A stretch of 64,000 bases of DNA from Paenacidovorax monticola (GCF_014489595.1 NZ_CP060790.1:2852001-2916000), one strand, 5' to 3'. Positions 27,566 to 37,502 are shown, counted from the first letter of the stretch. Numbers and translations are program-made. Notes: generated by a model not told the origin, from the sequence alone.

Positions 27566-28315
27566 TCAGTCGGCCAAAACCTGACCATCATGCTCCACAT
27601 ACGGATGGTATGGACCAGTACCACTGTTCAAGGCTTGCGATGCGGCAACAAACCCGCCGGTCTTGACGTCGAACACATGCACCTCGCCGTCCTCGATCAC
27701 GTAATGCCAGCCATGCAGGCTGATCTGGCCCGACTGCACGCGGCTGCGCACCATGGGGTAGTCCATGAGGCGCTCGAGCTGCAGCACCACGGCGCGCTGC
27801 TCGGTGCGGCGCAGGGCCTCGGGGCCCGGCTGCACGGGCAGCACGGCCTCGCGGCCCAGGTCCAGCCAGCGCTGCAGGTTGCGCGCCTCGGGCGACACCT
27901 CACCATACATCGCCTTGATGGCCCCACAGTGGCTGTGGCCACAGACCACGATGCGGCTCACGTGCAGGTTGAGCACCGCGAACTCGATGGCCGCCGCCGT
28001 GCCGTGGTGGCCCACCCAGTGCCGAGCCGCCTCAAGCGGGGTGGGCCCCCTTGGGGGGTGGACACCATCGGCGTCCTGGGGGCCTTTGACATAGCCGTCG
28101 TAGGGCGGGACGAAGGCGCCCACATTGCGCACCAGGAACAGCTCCCCCGGCCCCGCGCCCGTGAGCAAGTAGGGCACGAGGCGCGAATCCGAGCAGCCGA
28201 TGAACAGCGTCGTGGGGTGCTGACCCTCGTCCACGAGCGTCTGGAAGCGTTCGCGGTACTGGGGGAAGGCGTCCTCGTGGAAGCGGCGCAGGCGCTGCAG
28301 CAGCTCGTCGGGCAT
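27566..28315 (-). CDS. can: beta-carbonic anhydrase with an inserted repeat-encoded segment
   Basis: 249 aa; interconverts CO2 and bicarbonate in the cytoplasm. Zinc ligands and catalytic dyad are intact: Cys41-x-Asp43-x-Arg45 in FIGCSDSRLVP and His127/Cys130 in VVCGHSHCGAI. Between NVGAFVPPYDG and GHHGTAAAIEF, where the family is normally contiguous, lies an extra stretch of about 27 residues (74-101) rich in Pro/Gly, encoded by a palindromic repeat-like sequence. ATG 28,315 begins the homology. It is 25 bases after the parvulin gene of the nar locus. Confidence 0.9.
   Translation of the reverse strand: MPDELLQRLRRFHEDAFPQYRERFQTLVDEGQHPTTLFIGCSDSRLVPYLLTGAGPGELFLVRNVGAFVPPYDGYVKGPQDADGVHPPRGPTPLEAARHWVGHHGTAAAIEFAVLNLHVSRIVVCGHSHCGAIKAMYGEVSPEARNLQRWLDLGREAVLPVQPGPEALRRTEQRAVVLQLERLMDYPMVRSRVQSGQISLHGWHYVIEDGEVHVFDVKTGGFVAASQALNSGTGPYHPYVEHDGQVLAD
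28013..28096. repeat. palindromic repeat inside carbonic anhydrase gene
   Basis: About 84 bases, a multiple of three, inserted between conserved codons. It contains CCCCC-TT-GGGGG and a second GC-rich dyad around CCGCCTCAAGCGG, resembling the hairpin repeats in nearby intergenic regions. It is translated in frame without a stop. Confidence 0.6.
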
Positions 28316-28340
28316 GGGGATGCGCTCCCTGTGCCCGGCG

Positions 28341-29165
28341 CTACTGCACGAGCGGCGTGCCGGCCGCGTCGAGCACCACGCCACCGATCTCGGCCTCGCC
28401 GGCCAGCACCTGCAGGTACTGGCGCAGCGCGTTCACCCAGGCCTGCTGGCGCAGCAGCATCGCCACGGCCGGGCGCACTTCCTCGAAGGATGTGGGACGG
28501 CCCGCCTCGCGCTCGCAGACCTCGACCACGTGCAGGCCGAAGCGGCTGTGCACGAGACGCGCCATCACGCCGACCTCGGCCGACCCGAAGACCTCGCGCG
28601 CGAACTCGGGCGCGCAGTCCCCGCGCGCAAGCCAGCCCAGCTCGCCGCCCTCCTGCCCGCTGGGGCAGTTGGACCACTGGCGCGCGGCCTCGGCGAACCG
28701 CTGGCCGCCGTCGTGGGCGCAGCGCAGCTCGATGAGCAGCGCCTCGGCGCGCTGGCGCAGGGCCCGCACGTCCACGCCCGGCGTGACGGCGAACAGCACA
28801 TGCCGCAGCCGCGCACGCTCGCCCTGGCCGTGCAGCGCGGGGTGGGCGGCGTGGTAGCGCTGGCAGGCGTCTTCGGAAGGCTCGGGGATCTGCAGTGCCT
28901 CGTCGAGCAGGCGCTCGATGGCCTGCGCGGCCTCGGCGCTCGTGGCGCCGTCGGTGCCCGGCTGGTCGTCGGCGGCCAGCAGGCCCGCGCGCTGCGCCTG
29001 CTGGCGCAGCAGCTCGGTGCAGGCGCGCTGGCGCAGGGCCTCGTCGGGCAAGAGCTGGCCGCGGGCATGCAGGGGTACGCCGTTCACATGGGCGACGGGC
29101 GCGCCGACGGTATCGGCGGCGGGCGCCGCGCAGCCGCAGGCGCCGGATCCACAGGTGGCTTGCAT
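28341..29165 (-). CDS. peptidyl-prolyl cis-trans isomerase, parvulin (PpiC/NifM type)
   Basis: 274 aa. The parvulin domain occupies about residues 115-210: RLRHVLFAVTPGVD, FAEAARQWSNCPSGQEGG, ELGWLARGDCAPEFAREVF and FGLHVVEVCEREAG. An N-terminal Cys-rich stretch (CGSGACGC) and a helical domain precede it. There is no signal peptide, so it probably acts in the cytoplasm, like NifM on nitrogenase. It follows narI by 34 bases on the same strand; parvulins in this position are known in related nar clusters (from memory) and probably assist folding of nitrate reductase (inference). Confidence 0.87.
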   Translation of the reverse strand: MQATCGSGACGCAAPAADTVGAPVAHVNGVPLHARGQLLPDEALRQRACTELLRQQAQRAGLLAADDQPGTDGATSAEAAQAIERLLDEALQIPEPSEDACQRYHAAHPALHGQGERARLRHVLFAVTPGVDVRALRQRAEALLIELRCAHDGGQRFAEAARQWSNCPSGQEGGELGWLARGDCAPEFAREVFGSAEVGVMARLVHSRFGLHVVEVCEREAGRPTSFEEVRPAVAMLLRQQAWVNALRQYLQVLAGEAEIGGVVLDAAGTPLVQ

Positions 29166-29199
29166 GGGGTAACTCCTTCTGGCGGTCTGGCGGGACGGC

Positions 29200-29937
29200 T
29201 CAGGCCGCGCGGCGGTGGCTGTCCGGCTGGTTGTGGCCCGGCGGCAGGTTCAGGCGGCGTGCGCGCACGAGCTGGTAGGGACGCAGCACATAGGCCAGCG
29301 TGCCGAAGCCGCTCCACACATGCACGAGGCGCGTGAACGGGAACACGAGGAACACCGTCATGCCCAGGACCATGTGGGCCTTGAACACCCAGCCTGCGCT
29401 GGCGAGCAGTTCCACGGCGCCGCTGCGGAAGGTGACGATGCGCTGGGCCCATTCGGCCAGCAGCATCATCATGGAGCCGTCGAGGTGCTTGGCCGACAGC
29501 GGGATGGTGGCCAGCCCGAGCAGCAGCTGCACCCACAGCATGAACAGGATCACGATGTCGCTGGTCTTGGACGTGGCGCGGATGCGTGCATCCGACAGGC
29601 GGCGGTGCAGCAGGATGGACAGGCCCACAAAGCCCATCAATCCGGCAATACCGCCCGACACCATGGCCATGAGCTGCTTGGCTCCGGCGCCGATGAAGTG
29701 CTCGTACAAGAAGTGCGGCGTGAGCATGCCCACCGTGTGCCCAAAGAACAGGAACAGCACGCCGATGTGGAACAGGTTGCTGCCCCAGCGCAGGCTGCCC
29801 GTGCGCAGGAGCTGCGAGGAGTCGCTCTTCCACGTGTACTGGTCGCGGTCGAAGCGCGCCCAGCTGCCGATGAAGAAAACGGCCAGGCAGATGTAGGGAT
29901 AGATGCCGAACAGCAGGGTGTCGATCCAGGCGGTCAT
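29200..29937 (-). CDS. narI: respiratory nitrate reductase gamma subunit (cytochrome b)
   Basis: 245 aa. Membrane cytochrome that oxidises quinol and passes electrons to NarH. Five hydrophobic segments are visible. The four haem-ligand histidines lie in HIGVLFLFFGHTVG near residue 57 and in FKAHMVLGMTVFLVFP and RLVHVW near 190-208. The conserved N-terminus WIDTLLFGIYPYICL and WSGFGTLAYVLRPYQLV near the end match the family. Its start overlaps narJ's stop by four bases. Confidence 0.96.
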   Translation of the reverse strand: MTAWIDTLLFGIYPYICLAVFFIGSWARFDRDQYTWKSDSSQLLRTGSLRWGSNLFHIGVLFLFFGHTVGMLTPHFLYEHFIGAGAKQLMAMVSGGIAGLMGFVGLSILLHRRLSDARIRATSKTSDIVILFMLWVQLLLGLATIPLSAKHLDGSMMMLLAEWAQRIVTFRSGAVELLASAGWVFKAHMVLGMTVFLVFPFTRLVHVWSGFGTLAYVLRPYQLVRARRLNLPPGHNQPDSHRRAA

Positions 29938-30644
29938 ACCGAGACTCCTTGGGATTGGGGGGCGCGCGCCTTGCGCGCTCCAGGCACGAAATGCAGGGGC
30001 TGCGGCTGGCCCGGCCGGTTCTGGCCATGGGTGCTGCAGCCGTCGAAGGCCTGGGGCTCGTCCCAGGTCTCGTCCAGCGCGGGTTCGGGCGCGATGGCCA
30101 CGGCCTGCACGCGCTGGCCCGTGACCTCGAGCACGGCCGCGATCACGCTCGCGTAGGGGTTGCCGCGATCGGCCAGCGCCGTGAACAGCGCGTTGAGGAT
30201 GTGGGCCATCTCGCCGAGGAACTCGCGCGCCACGGCCGGCGGCTGCGTGGAGGCAAACTCCAGCACCACGGCCAGGTGGTCGGGCAGCTCGGGCGCCTCG
30301 AAGCGCAGGCCCGCCTGCGCGTAGGTCTGCAGCAGGTCGATGAGCGCGGGACCGCGCTCGCGCGAGTCACCGTGCACATGCTCGAACAGGTGCAGCGAGG
30401 TCTGGCGGCCCCGGTCGAAGGTGTCCACATAGCGGGACTCGGCCTCGTAGGGCTCCATGGCGCACAGCTGGCGGCACAGCGCTTCCAGCTCGCGCATGCG
30501 CGCGGCGGGCAGCGACTGCTCCAGCCGCAGCGCGTCGAGCAGGCCCTGCATCTGCGCGCGCAGGCCGGCGTCGGGGTAGCCCACGAGGCGCGCGAGCGCG
30601 CGCAGCGTCAGGCGCAGGGATTCAGGCGTTTTTTTGATGAACAT
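29934..30644 (-). CDS. narJ: nitrate reductase molybdenum cofactor assembly chaperone
   Basis: 236 aa. Cytoplasmic redox-enzyme maturation chaperone that binds the NarG N-terminus and controls cofactor insertion and membrane attachment. It shows the all-helical family pattern, with LARLVGYPDAGLRAQ near the start, FDRGRQTSLHLFEHVHGDSRERG in two overlapping segments near 80-100, and LPDHLAVVLEF near 115. It lies 15 bases after narH and is coupled to narI. Confidence 0.94.
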   Translation of the reverse strand: MFIKKTPESLRLTLRALARLVGYPDAGLRAQMQGLLDALRLEQSLPAARMRELEALCRQLCAMEPYEAESRYVDTFDRGRQTSLHLFEHVHGDSRERGPALIDLLQTYAQAGLRFEAPELPDHLAVVLEFASTQPPAVAREFLGEMAHILNALFTALADRGNPYASVIAAVLEVTGQRVQAVAIAPEPALDETWDEPQAFDGCSTHGQNRPGQPQPLHFVPGARKARAPQSQGVSV

Positions 30645-30659
30645 GGCGCTGCTCCTGGC

Positions 30660-32183
30660 CTAGACCATGGCCTTGATCGGGATGGTGCGCGGCTTCTTGC
30701 CGCCGAACATGCTGGCCTCGGTCGCCCCGTCCGAGCAGCCGTTGCCGAACGAGAAGCCGCAGCCGCCGCGGATGTCGAACGCGTTCTCGGCGTACTCGCG
30801 GTGTGCCGAGGGGATCACGAAACGGTCCTCGTAGTTGGCGATGGCCATCACGTGGTACATGTCCTCGACCTGCGCGAGCGTGAGGCCCGCCTGCTGCAGC
30901 ACGGCCAGGTTCTGGCGCTGCTCCACATGCTTGTCGCGCTGGTAGGCGCGCATGGCCAGCATGCGTTCGAGCGCGCGCACCACGGGGCCGGTGTCGCCGG
31001 CCGTGAGCAGGTTGGCGAGGTACTGCACCGGAATGCGCAGCTGCGACACGTCGGGGATGTCGCCGTTCACGCCCACGTGGCCCGCGTTGGCGGCGGCCGT
31101 GATGGGCGACAGCGGCGGCACGTACCAGACCATGGGCAGCGTGCGGTACTCGGGGTGCAGCGGCAGCGCCACCTTCCAGTCCACGGCCATCTTGTAGACG
31201 GGGCTGTTGCGCGCGGCGTCCATCCAGCCGTCGGGAATGCCGTCGATGCGCGCCTGGCGGATCACCTCGGGGTCGTGCGGGTCGAGGAAGATGCCCAGTT
31301 GCGCCTCGTACAGGTCGCGGTCGCGCTCCACGCTGGCCGCCTCCTCGATGCGGTCGGCGTCGTACAGCAGCACGCCCAGGTAGCGGATGCGGCCCACGCA
31401 GGTCTCGGAGCACACGGTGGGCTGGCCGGCCTCGATGCGCGGGTAGCAGAAGATGCACTTCTCGGCCTTGCCGCTCTGCCAGTTGTAGTAGATCTTCTTG
31501 TAGGGGCAGCCCGAGACGCACATGCGCCAGCCGCGGCACTTGTCCTGGTCGATGAGGACGATGCCGTCCTCCTCGCGCTTGTAGATCGAGCCCGAGGGGC
31601 ACGACGCCACGCACGCCGGGTTCAGGCAGTGCTCGCACAGGCGCGGCAGGTACATCATGAAGGTGTTCTTGAACTGGCCGTAGATGTCCTTCTGCACCTC
31701 CTCGAAGTTCACATCCTTCGAGCGCTTGCTGAACTCGCCGCCCAGGATTTCCTCCCAGTTCGGCCCCCACTCGATCTTCTCCATGCGCTGGCCCGTGATA
31801 AGGCTGCGCGGGCGCGCCGTGGGCGCGGCACGCATCTCGGGCGCGGACTGCAGGTGGTCGTAGTCGAACGTGAAGGGCTCGTAGTAGTCGTCGATCTGCG
31901 GCAGGTTGGGGTTGGCGAAGATGCGCATGAGCAGCTTCCACTTGCCTCCCTGGCGCGGAACGATGGAGCCGTCGGCCTGGCGCGTCCAGCCGCCGTTCCA
32001 CTTGTCCTGGTTCTCCCACTCCTTGGGATAGCCGATGCCGGGCTTGGTCTCGACGTTGTTGAACCAGGCGTATTCCATGCCGGGGCGGCTGGTCCACACG
32101 TTCTTGCAGGTGACCGAGCAGGTATGGCAGCCGATGCACTTGTCGAGGTTCAGCACCATGCCGATTTGCGCGCGTATTCTCAT
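30660..32183 (-). CDS. narH: respiratory nitrate reductase beta subunit
   Basis: 507 aa. Electron-transfer subunit between NarI and NarG. Four cysteine groups are visible: CIGCHTCSVTCKN near 18, CEHCLNPACVASCPSG near 185, CRGWRMCVSGCPYKK near 215 and CIFCYPRIEAG with CSETCVGRIRY near 240-260. The Trp in CRGWRMC marks the 3Fe-4S cluster, the rest being 4Fe-4S. The protein lacks a signal and remains cytoplasmic. 18 bases after narG. Confidence 0.97.
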   Translation of the reverse strand: MRIRAQIGMVLNLDKCIGCHTCSVTCKNVWTSRPGMEYAWFNNVETKPGIGYPKEWENQDKWNGGWTRQADGSIVPRQGGKWKLLMRIFANPNLPQIDDYYEPFTFDYDHLQSAPEMRAAPTARPRSLITGQRMEKIEWGPNWEEILGGEFSKRSKDVNFEEVQKDIYGQFKNTFMMYLPRLCEHCLNPACVASCPSGSIYKREEDGIVLIDQDKCRGWRMCVSGCPYKKIYYNWQSGKAEKCIFCYPRIEAGQPTVCSETCVGRIRYLGVLLYDADRIEEAASVERDRDLYEAQLGIFLDPHDPEVIRQARIDGIPDGWMDAARNSPVYKMAVDWKVALPLHPEYRTLPMVWYVPPLSPITAAANAGHVGVNGDIPDVSQLRIPVQYLANLLTAGDTGPVVRALERMLAMRAYQRDKHVEQRQNLAVLQQAGLTLAQVEDMYHVMAIANYEDRFVIPSAHREYAENAFDIRGGCGFSFGNGCSDGATEASMFGGKKPRTIPIKAMV

Positions 32184-32201
32184 CGTGGTTCTCCTTGTCG
32201 G

Positions 32202-35200
32202 TCAGGCATGGGCGGAGGCGGCGGGGGTCTCGTCGTCCATCCAGTCGATGCGGTTCATCTTGCGCACCAGCACGAATTCGTCGCGGTTGGTGCCGATGGT
32301 TCCGTAGTAGTTGAAGCCGTAGCTGTACTGCGCGTAGCCGCCGATCATGTGCGTGGGCTTGAGCACGATGCGCGTGACGGAGTTGTGGATGCCCCCGCGC
32401 GTGCCCGTGATCTCCGAGCCCGGGGTGTTGATGATCTTTTCCTGCGCGTGGTACATCATCACCATGCCGGGGTTCACGCGCTGGCTCACCACGGCCCGCG
32501 CCGCGATGGCGCCGTTGGCGTTGAACAGCTCCACCCAGTCGTTATCCACGATGCCGGCGCGCTTGGCGTCGTCCTCGCTGAGCCACACCACCGGACCGCC
32601 CCGGTTGAGCGTGAGCATGTGCAGGTTGTCGCTGTACGTGCTGTGGATGCCCCACTTCTGGTGCGGCGTGATGAAGTTCAGCGCGATCTCGGGGTTGCCG
32701 TTGGGCTTCTGGCCCTCGACCTCGTGCAGCGTCTTGAGGTGCACGGGCGGGCGGTAGCTCACGAAGCCCTCGCCGAAGTCGCGCATCCAGGGGTGGTCCT
32801 GGTAGAACTGCTGGCGGCCCGTGAGGGTGCGCCATGGAATCAGCTCATGCACGTTGGTGTAGCCCGCGTTGTAGCTGACCTTCTCGCTCTCCAGCCCGCT
32901 CCAGGTGGGCGAGCTGATGATCTTGCGCGGCTGTGCCTGGATGTCGCGGAAGCGGATCTTCTCGTCCTCGCGGTGCAGCGCCAGGTGCACGTGCTCGCGG
33001 CCAGTCTGCTTGCCCAGGGCCTCCCAGGCCTTGCAGGCCACGTGGCCGTTGGTCTCGGGCGCGAGCATCATCACGACCTCGGCCGCGTCGATGTCGCTCA
33101 CGATGCGCGGCATGCCCTGCGTCACACCCTCTTCGCGCACACGGCCGTTGAGGTCGCCCAGCTGCGCCACCTCGGTCTGCGTGTTCCAGGCAATGCCCTT
33201 GCCGCCGTTGCCCACCTTGTCCATGAGCGGCCCCAGGGCCGTGAAGCGCTTGTAGAGGTTGGGGTAGTCGCGCTCCACCACGGTGATCTGGGGCGCGGTC
33301 TTGCCGGGCACCAGCGGGGTTTCGCCGCGCTTCCAGTCGCGCACGCCATAGGGCTGGGCCAGCTCGGCAGGCGTGTCGTGCAGGATGGGGGTGAGCACCA
33401 CATCCTTCTCCACGCCCAGGTGGCCCACGCTGACCTCGCTCACGGCCTTGGCGAAGCCCTTGTAGATCTCCCAGTCGCTGCGGGCCTGCCAGGCCGGGTC
33501 CACCGCCGTCGAGAGCGGGTGGATGAAGGGGTGCATGTCGCTGGTGTTGAGGTCGTTCTTCTCGTACCAGGTGGCCGTGGGCAGCACGACGTCGGAGTAC
33601 AGGCAGGTCGTGCTCATGCGGAAGTCGAGCGTGACCAGCAGGTCCAGCTTGCCCTCGGGCGCCTGGGCATGCCATTGCACCTCCTCGGGCTTGGCTTCCT
33701 GCGGGCCCAGGTCTTTGCCCTGCACGCCGTGGCTGGTGCCCAGCAGGTGCCTGAGGAAGTACTCGTGGCCCTTGCCGGATGACCCCAGGATGTTGGAGCG
33801 CCACACGAACATGTTGCGCGGCCAGTTGGCGGGGTGGTCCGGGTCCTCGCAGCTCATCTGGAGCGTGCCGTCCTGCAGCGACTGCACCACGTAGTCCTTG
33901 GCGTCCATGCCTTTGGCCGCGGCGTCCTTGGCCACTTGCAGCGGGCTGGTCTTGAGCTGGGGCGCGGAAGGCAGCCAGCCCATGCGCTCGGCGCGCACGT
34001 TGTAGTCGATCATGGAACCGCTGTGGGCGCCCTTGTCGGCCAGCGGCGAGAGCACCTCGTCCACGCACAGCTTCTCGTAGCGCCACTGGTCGGTGTGGGC
34101 GTAGAAGAAGCTCGTGCTGTTCATGTGGCGCGGCGGGCGGATCCAGTCGAGCGCGAAGGCCAGCGCCGTCCAGCCCGTCTGCGGGCGCAGCTTCTCCTGG
34201 CCCACGTAGTGCGACCAGCCGCCGCCGCTCTGGCCGATGCAGCCGCACAGCATCAGCATGTTGATGATGCCGCGGTAGTTCATGTCGCAGTGGTACCAGT
34301 GGTTCATGGCCGCGCCGATGATCACCATGGACTTCCCGTGCGTCTTGTCGGCGTTGTCGGCGAACTGGCGCGCGATGGCGATCACCTGGTCGCGCGGCAC
34401 CCCCGTGATGCTCTCCTGCCAGGCCGGCGTGTAGGGCGCGTTGACGTCGTAGCCGCCGTCCTCGCCCTCGCCTTCCAGGCCCCGGAGCACGCCATAGTTG
34501 CCCGCGAGCAGGTCGAACACCGTGGCCACGGCCACGCGGCCGCCCGTGCCTTCGCCCGCCAGCTCCAGGTGCGTGACGGGCACGCGGCGCACGAGCACGT
34601 CGCCGCCCTGCGCGTTGGCCGTGAAGCTGGGCGACTCGATGCCGCCGAAGTACGGGAAGGCCACATCGGCCACGGCATGCGCCTGCGCGCCGTCCTCCAG
34701 CACGGAGAGCTTGAGCCTCACGTCCTGCCCCGCGCGCGCTTCCTTCGATTCAAGGTTCCACAGGCCCTGGTCGGGGCGGCCGTCGGCACCCCAGCGGAAG
34801 CCGATGGAGCCGTTGGGCAGGACGACCTGGCCCTGCTCGTCATAGGCCACGGTCTTCCAGTCGGGGTTGCTCGACTGGTCGAGCTGGCCCGGGAAGTCGC
34901 TCGCGCGCACATAACGGTCGGGCACCAGGGCCGTGCGGCCGTCGGCGAGCTGCCTTTCCTTGAGCACGACGAGCAGCGGCAGATCGGTGTAGCGGCGCGC
35001 GTAGTCGTCGAAGTAGGCGCTGCGGCCCTTGCCTCCGTCCTTGAAGTAGAACTCCTTGAGGATCACGTGCCCCATGGCCATGGCCACGGCCGCATCGGTG
35101 CCCTGCTTGGGGTGCATCCACAGGTCGGCCAGCTTGGCGACCTCGGAGTAGTCGGGCGTGACGGCCACGACCTTGGCGCCCTTGTAGCGCACCTCGGTGA

Positions 35201-36002
35201 AGAAATGCGCGTCGGGCGTGCGCGTCTGTGGCACGTTGGAGCCCCAGGCGATGATGAAGGTGCTGTTGTACCAGTCGGCGCTCTCGGGCACATCGGTCTG
35301 CTCGCCCCAGGTCTGCGGGCTGCTGGGGGGCAGGTCGCAGTACCAGTCGTAGAAGCTCATGCACACGCCGCCCATGAGGCTCAGGTAGCGCGAGCCCGCG
35401 GCGTACGAGATCATCGACATGGCCGGGATGGGCGAGAAGCCGATGATGCGGTCCGGCCCGTGCTTCTTGATGGTGTAGACATTGGCGGCCGCGATGAGCT
35501 GGTTAACCTCGTCCCAGGTGCTGCGCACGAAGCCGCCCAGGCCGCGCTGCTTCTGCCACTCGCGGCGGGCGGGTTCGTTCTCGACGATGCTGGCCCAGGC
35601 GTCCACGGGACTCTTGGACACCGCCAGCGCCGCACGCCAGTGCTTGAGCAGGCGGCCGCGCACCATGGGGTACTTCACGCGGTTGGCGCTGTAGAGGTAC
35701 CAGCTGTAGCTGGCGCCGCGCGCGCAGCCCCGCGGCTCGTGGTTAGGCAGATCGGCGCGGGTGCGCGGGTAGTCGGTCTGCTGGGTTTCCCAGGTGACGA
35801 TGCCGCCCTTCACGTAGATCTTCCACGAGCAGGAGCCCGTGCAGTTCACGCCATGGGTGGAGCGCACGATCTTGTCATGCGCCCAGCGGTCGCGGTAGGC
35901 ATCTTCCCAGGTGCGGTCTTCGCCGTTGGTCTGGCCGTGGCCCTGCGAGAAGGCTTCGCGCGGCTGCGCGAAGTACGACAGGCGGTCGAGGAAATGGCTC
36001 AT
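32202..36002 (-). CDS. narG: respiratory nitrate reductase alpha subunit
   Basis: 1266 aa, full length. Molybdenum bis-MGD catalytic subunit reducing nitrate to nitrite at the cytoplasmic face. The N-terminal HGVNCTGSCSWKIYVKGG (about residues 50-67) with a later Cys in EPRGCARGAS gives the FS0 cluster with its His ligand. YDWYCDLPPSSPQTWGEQTD near 220 carries the molybdenum-binding Asp. The start MSHFLDRLSYFAQ is the family's usual beginning, which NarJ recognises. Gap to narK2 is 63 bases, so it is part of the narK1K2GHJI unit. Confidence 0.97.
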   Translation of the reverse strand: MSHFLDRLSYFAQPREAFSQGHGQTNGEDRTWEDAYRDRWAHDKIVRSTHGVNCTGSCSWKIYVKGGIVTWETQQTDYPRTRADLPNHEPRGCARGASYSWYLYSANRVKYPMVRGRLLKHWRAALAVSKSPVDAWASIVENEPARREWQKQRGLGGFVRSTWDEVNQLIAAANVYTIKKHGPDRIIGFSPIPAMSMISYAAGSRYLSLMGGVCMSFYDWYCDLPPSSPQTWGEQTDVPESADWYNSTFIIAWGSNVPQTRTPDAHFFTEVRYKGAKVVAVTPDYSEVAKLADLWMHPKQGTDAAVAMAMGHVILKEFYFKDGGKGRSAYFDDYARRYTDLPLLVVLKERQLADGRTALVPDRYVRASDFPGQLDQSSNPDWKTVAYDEQGQVVLPNGSIGFRWGADGRPDQGLWNLESKEARAGQDVRLKLSVLEDGAQAHAVADVAFPYFGGIESPSFTANAQGGDVLVRRVPVTHLELAGEGTGGRVAVATVFDLLAGNYGVLRGLEGEGEDGGYDVNAPYTPAWQESITGVPRDQVIAIARQFADNADKTHGKSMVIIGAAMNHWYHCDMNYRGIINMLMLCGCIGQSGGGWSHYVGQEKLRPQTGWTALAFALDWIRPPRHMNSTSFFYAHTDQWRYEKLCVDEVLSPLADKGAHSGSMIDYNVRAERMGWLPSAPQLKTSPLQVAKDAAAKGMDAKDYVVQSLQDGTLQMSCEDPDHPANWPRNMFVWRSNILGSSGKGHEYFLRHLLGTSHGVQGKDLGPQEAKPEEVQWHAQAPEGKLDLLVTLDFRMSTTCLYSDVVLPTATWYEKNDLNTSDMHPFIHPLSTAVDPAWQARSDWEIYKGFAKAVSEVSVGHLGVEKDVVLTPILHDTPAELAQPYGVRDWKRGETPLVPGKTAPQITVVERDYPNLYKRFTALGPLMDKVGNGGKGIAWNTQTEVAQLGDLNGRVREEGVTQGMPRIVSDIDAAEVVMMLAPETNGHVACKAWEALGKQTGREHVHLALHREDEKIRFRDIQAQPRKIISSPTWSGLESEKVSYNAGYTNVHELIPWRTLTGRQQFYQDHPWMRDFGEGFVSYRPPVHLKTLHEVEGQKPNGNPEIALNFITPHQKWGIHSTYSDNLHMLTLNRGGPVVWLSEDDAKRAGIVDNDWVELFNANGAIAARAVVSQRVNPGMVMMYHAQEKIINTPGSEITGTRGGIHNSVTRIVLKPTHMIGGYAQYSYGFNYYGTIGTNRDEFVLVRKMNRIDWMDDETPAASAHA

Positions 36003-36065
36003 CGGGGGCTCCTAAGGATTCGTCGTTGTCGTTGGTCTATGGGGTGGCATGTGCGTGCGGCCCGT

Positions 36066-37483
36066 TCAGCAGGGCATCTCGGCGTGGCGGCGCGCGTAGT
36101 ACCACCAGGTGATGGCGATGCAGATCGCGTAGAAAGCCACGAAGACCCACAGCGCGGCCTGGGGGCCGCCCGTCAGCGCGATGGAGCTGCCGTAGCTCTT
36201 GGGAATGAAGAAGCCGCCATAGGCCGCCATGGCCGCGGTGAAGCCCAGCGTGGCAGCGCCCAGCGTGTTGCCTTCCTTCTGGGCCTGTGCCACGGCGGCA
36301 GCGTCGTTGGGCTCCACGCCGCGCATGGCCTCGGTGAGGAAGATCACGGGGATCATGCGGAAGGTCGAACCGTTGCCGATGCCCGTGGTGAGGAACAGCA
36401 CCAGGAAGCACAGGAAGAAGCCCGTGAACTGCCCGCCGGCGCCGTGGGCCGGCAGGAACTGGACCACGCCCACCACGGCCAGCGCCATCACGATGAAGTT
36501 CCACAGCGTGACGCGCGCGCCGCCGAGCTTGTCGGCCAGCCAGCCGCCGAACGGCCGCACCACGGCGCCCACCAGGGGGCCCAGCCAGGCATAGGCCAGC
36601 GGGTTGACGCCAGGGAACTGGCTCTTGATGAGCAGCGGAAAGCCCGCGGCGTAGCCGATGAACGAGCCGAAGGTGCCCAGATAGAGCACGCACATCAGCC
36701 AGTTGTGCTTGCGCCGGAAGATCGCCGCCTGGGCGGCGAACGAAGCCTTCGCGTCGGAGATGTCGTTCATGCCGAACCAGGCCGCCAGCGACGTGAGGGC
36801 GATCCAGGGCACCCAGATGAAGGCCGCGTTCTGCGTCCACACCTGCTGGGTCTGGCCCCCTTCACCACGGTCTGCGCATCGCCGCCGAACACGCCGAAGA
36901 TGCCGGCCGTGACGACCAGGGGGCTCAGGAACTGCACCACCGACACGCCCAGGTTGCCCAGGCCCGCGTTCACGCCCAGCGCCGAGCCCTTGCGCTCCTT
37001 CGGGAAGAAGAAGCTGATGTTGGCCATGCTGGAGCTAAAGTTGCCACCGCCCAGGCCGCACAGCAGCGCGAGCGCGAGCATGGTGGGGTAGCTGGTGGTG
37101 TTGTCCTGCACCGCGATGCCGATGCCAATGGCCGGAATCAGCAGCGAGGCGGTGGAGATGGCCGTCCAGCGCCGTCCGCCGAAGATGGGCACCATGAACG
37201 AATAGAAGATGCGCAGCGTGGCGCCCGAGAGCGCCGGCGCCGCCGCGAGCCAGAAGAGCTGGTTGGTCGAGTACTTGAAGCCCAGCGTGGGCAGGTTCAC
37301 GGCGACCACGCTCCAGACCTGCCAGATGGCGAAGGCCAGGAAGAGCGCGGGCACCGAGATCCAGAGGTTGAGCTTGGCGATGGCCTCGCCTTCGCGCTCC
37401 CAGAAGTTCTTGTCCTCGGGAGTCCAGAGCGTGAGCAGGCGCCCGGGGCGGCTGCCGCGTTGGGGAACGGAATGGGCGTTCAT
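36066..37483 (-). CDS. narK2: nitrate/nitrite transporter NarK2 type, frameshifted
   Basis: About 472 aa if corrected. Major-facilitator nitrate/nitrite porter with about 12 membrane segments. The N-terminal part (FWEREGEAIAKLNLWISVPA, LALALLCGLGGGNFSSSMAN, FFFPKERKGSALGVNAGLGN) matches the NarK nitrate signature. After FGGDAQTVVKG the frame shifts at a five-base run (36,856-36,860; GGGGG on the coding strand). One added G continues QTQQVWTQNAAFIWVPW in the frame that holds the second half (TGIGNGSTFRMIPVIF). 19 bases after narK1. A lone base deletion in an otherwise intact operon suggests a sequence error. Confidence 0.87.
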
Positions 37484-37502
37484 GGAAAGTCTCCGGTGAA
37501 TC

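Noticed and set aside
24446..28735. A plus-strand open frame of 1429 codons opposite nrdJ and the carbonic anhydrase gene
   Set aside because: Low-complexity His/Arg/Ala composition typical of the antisense of GC-rich codons; the minus strand carries clear conserved enzymes throughout.
29949..33782. A plus-strand open frame of 1277 codons opposite narJ, narH and narG
   Set aside because: Antisense shadow of conserved nitrate reductase genes; no start signal or domain.
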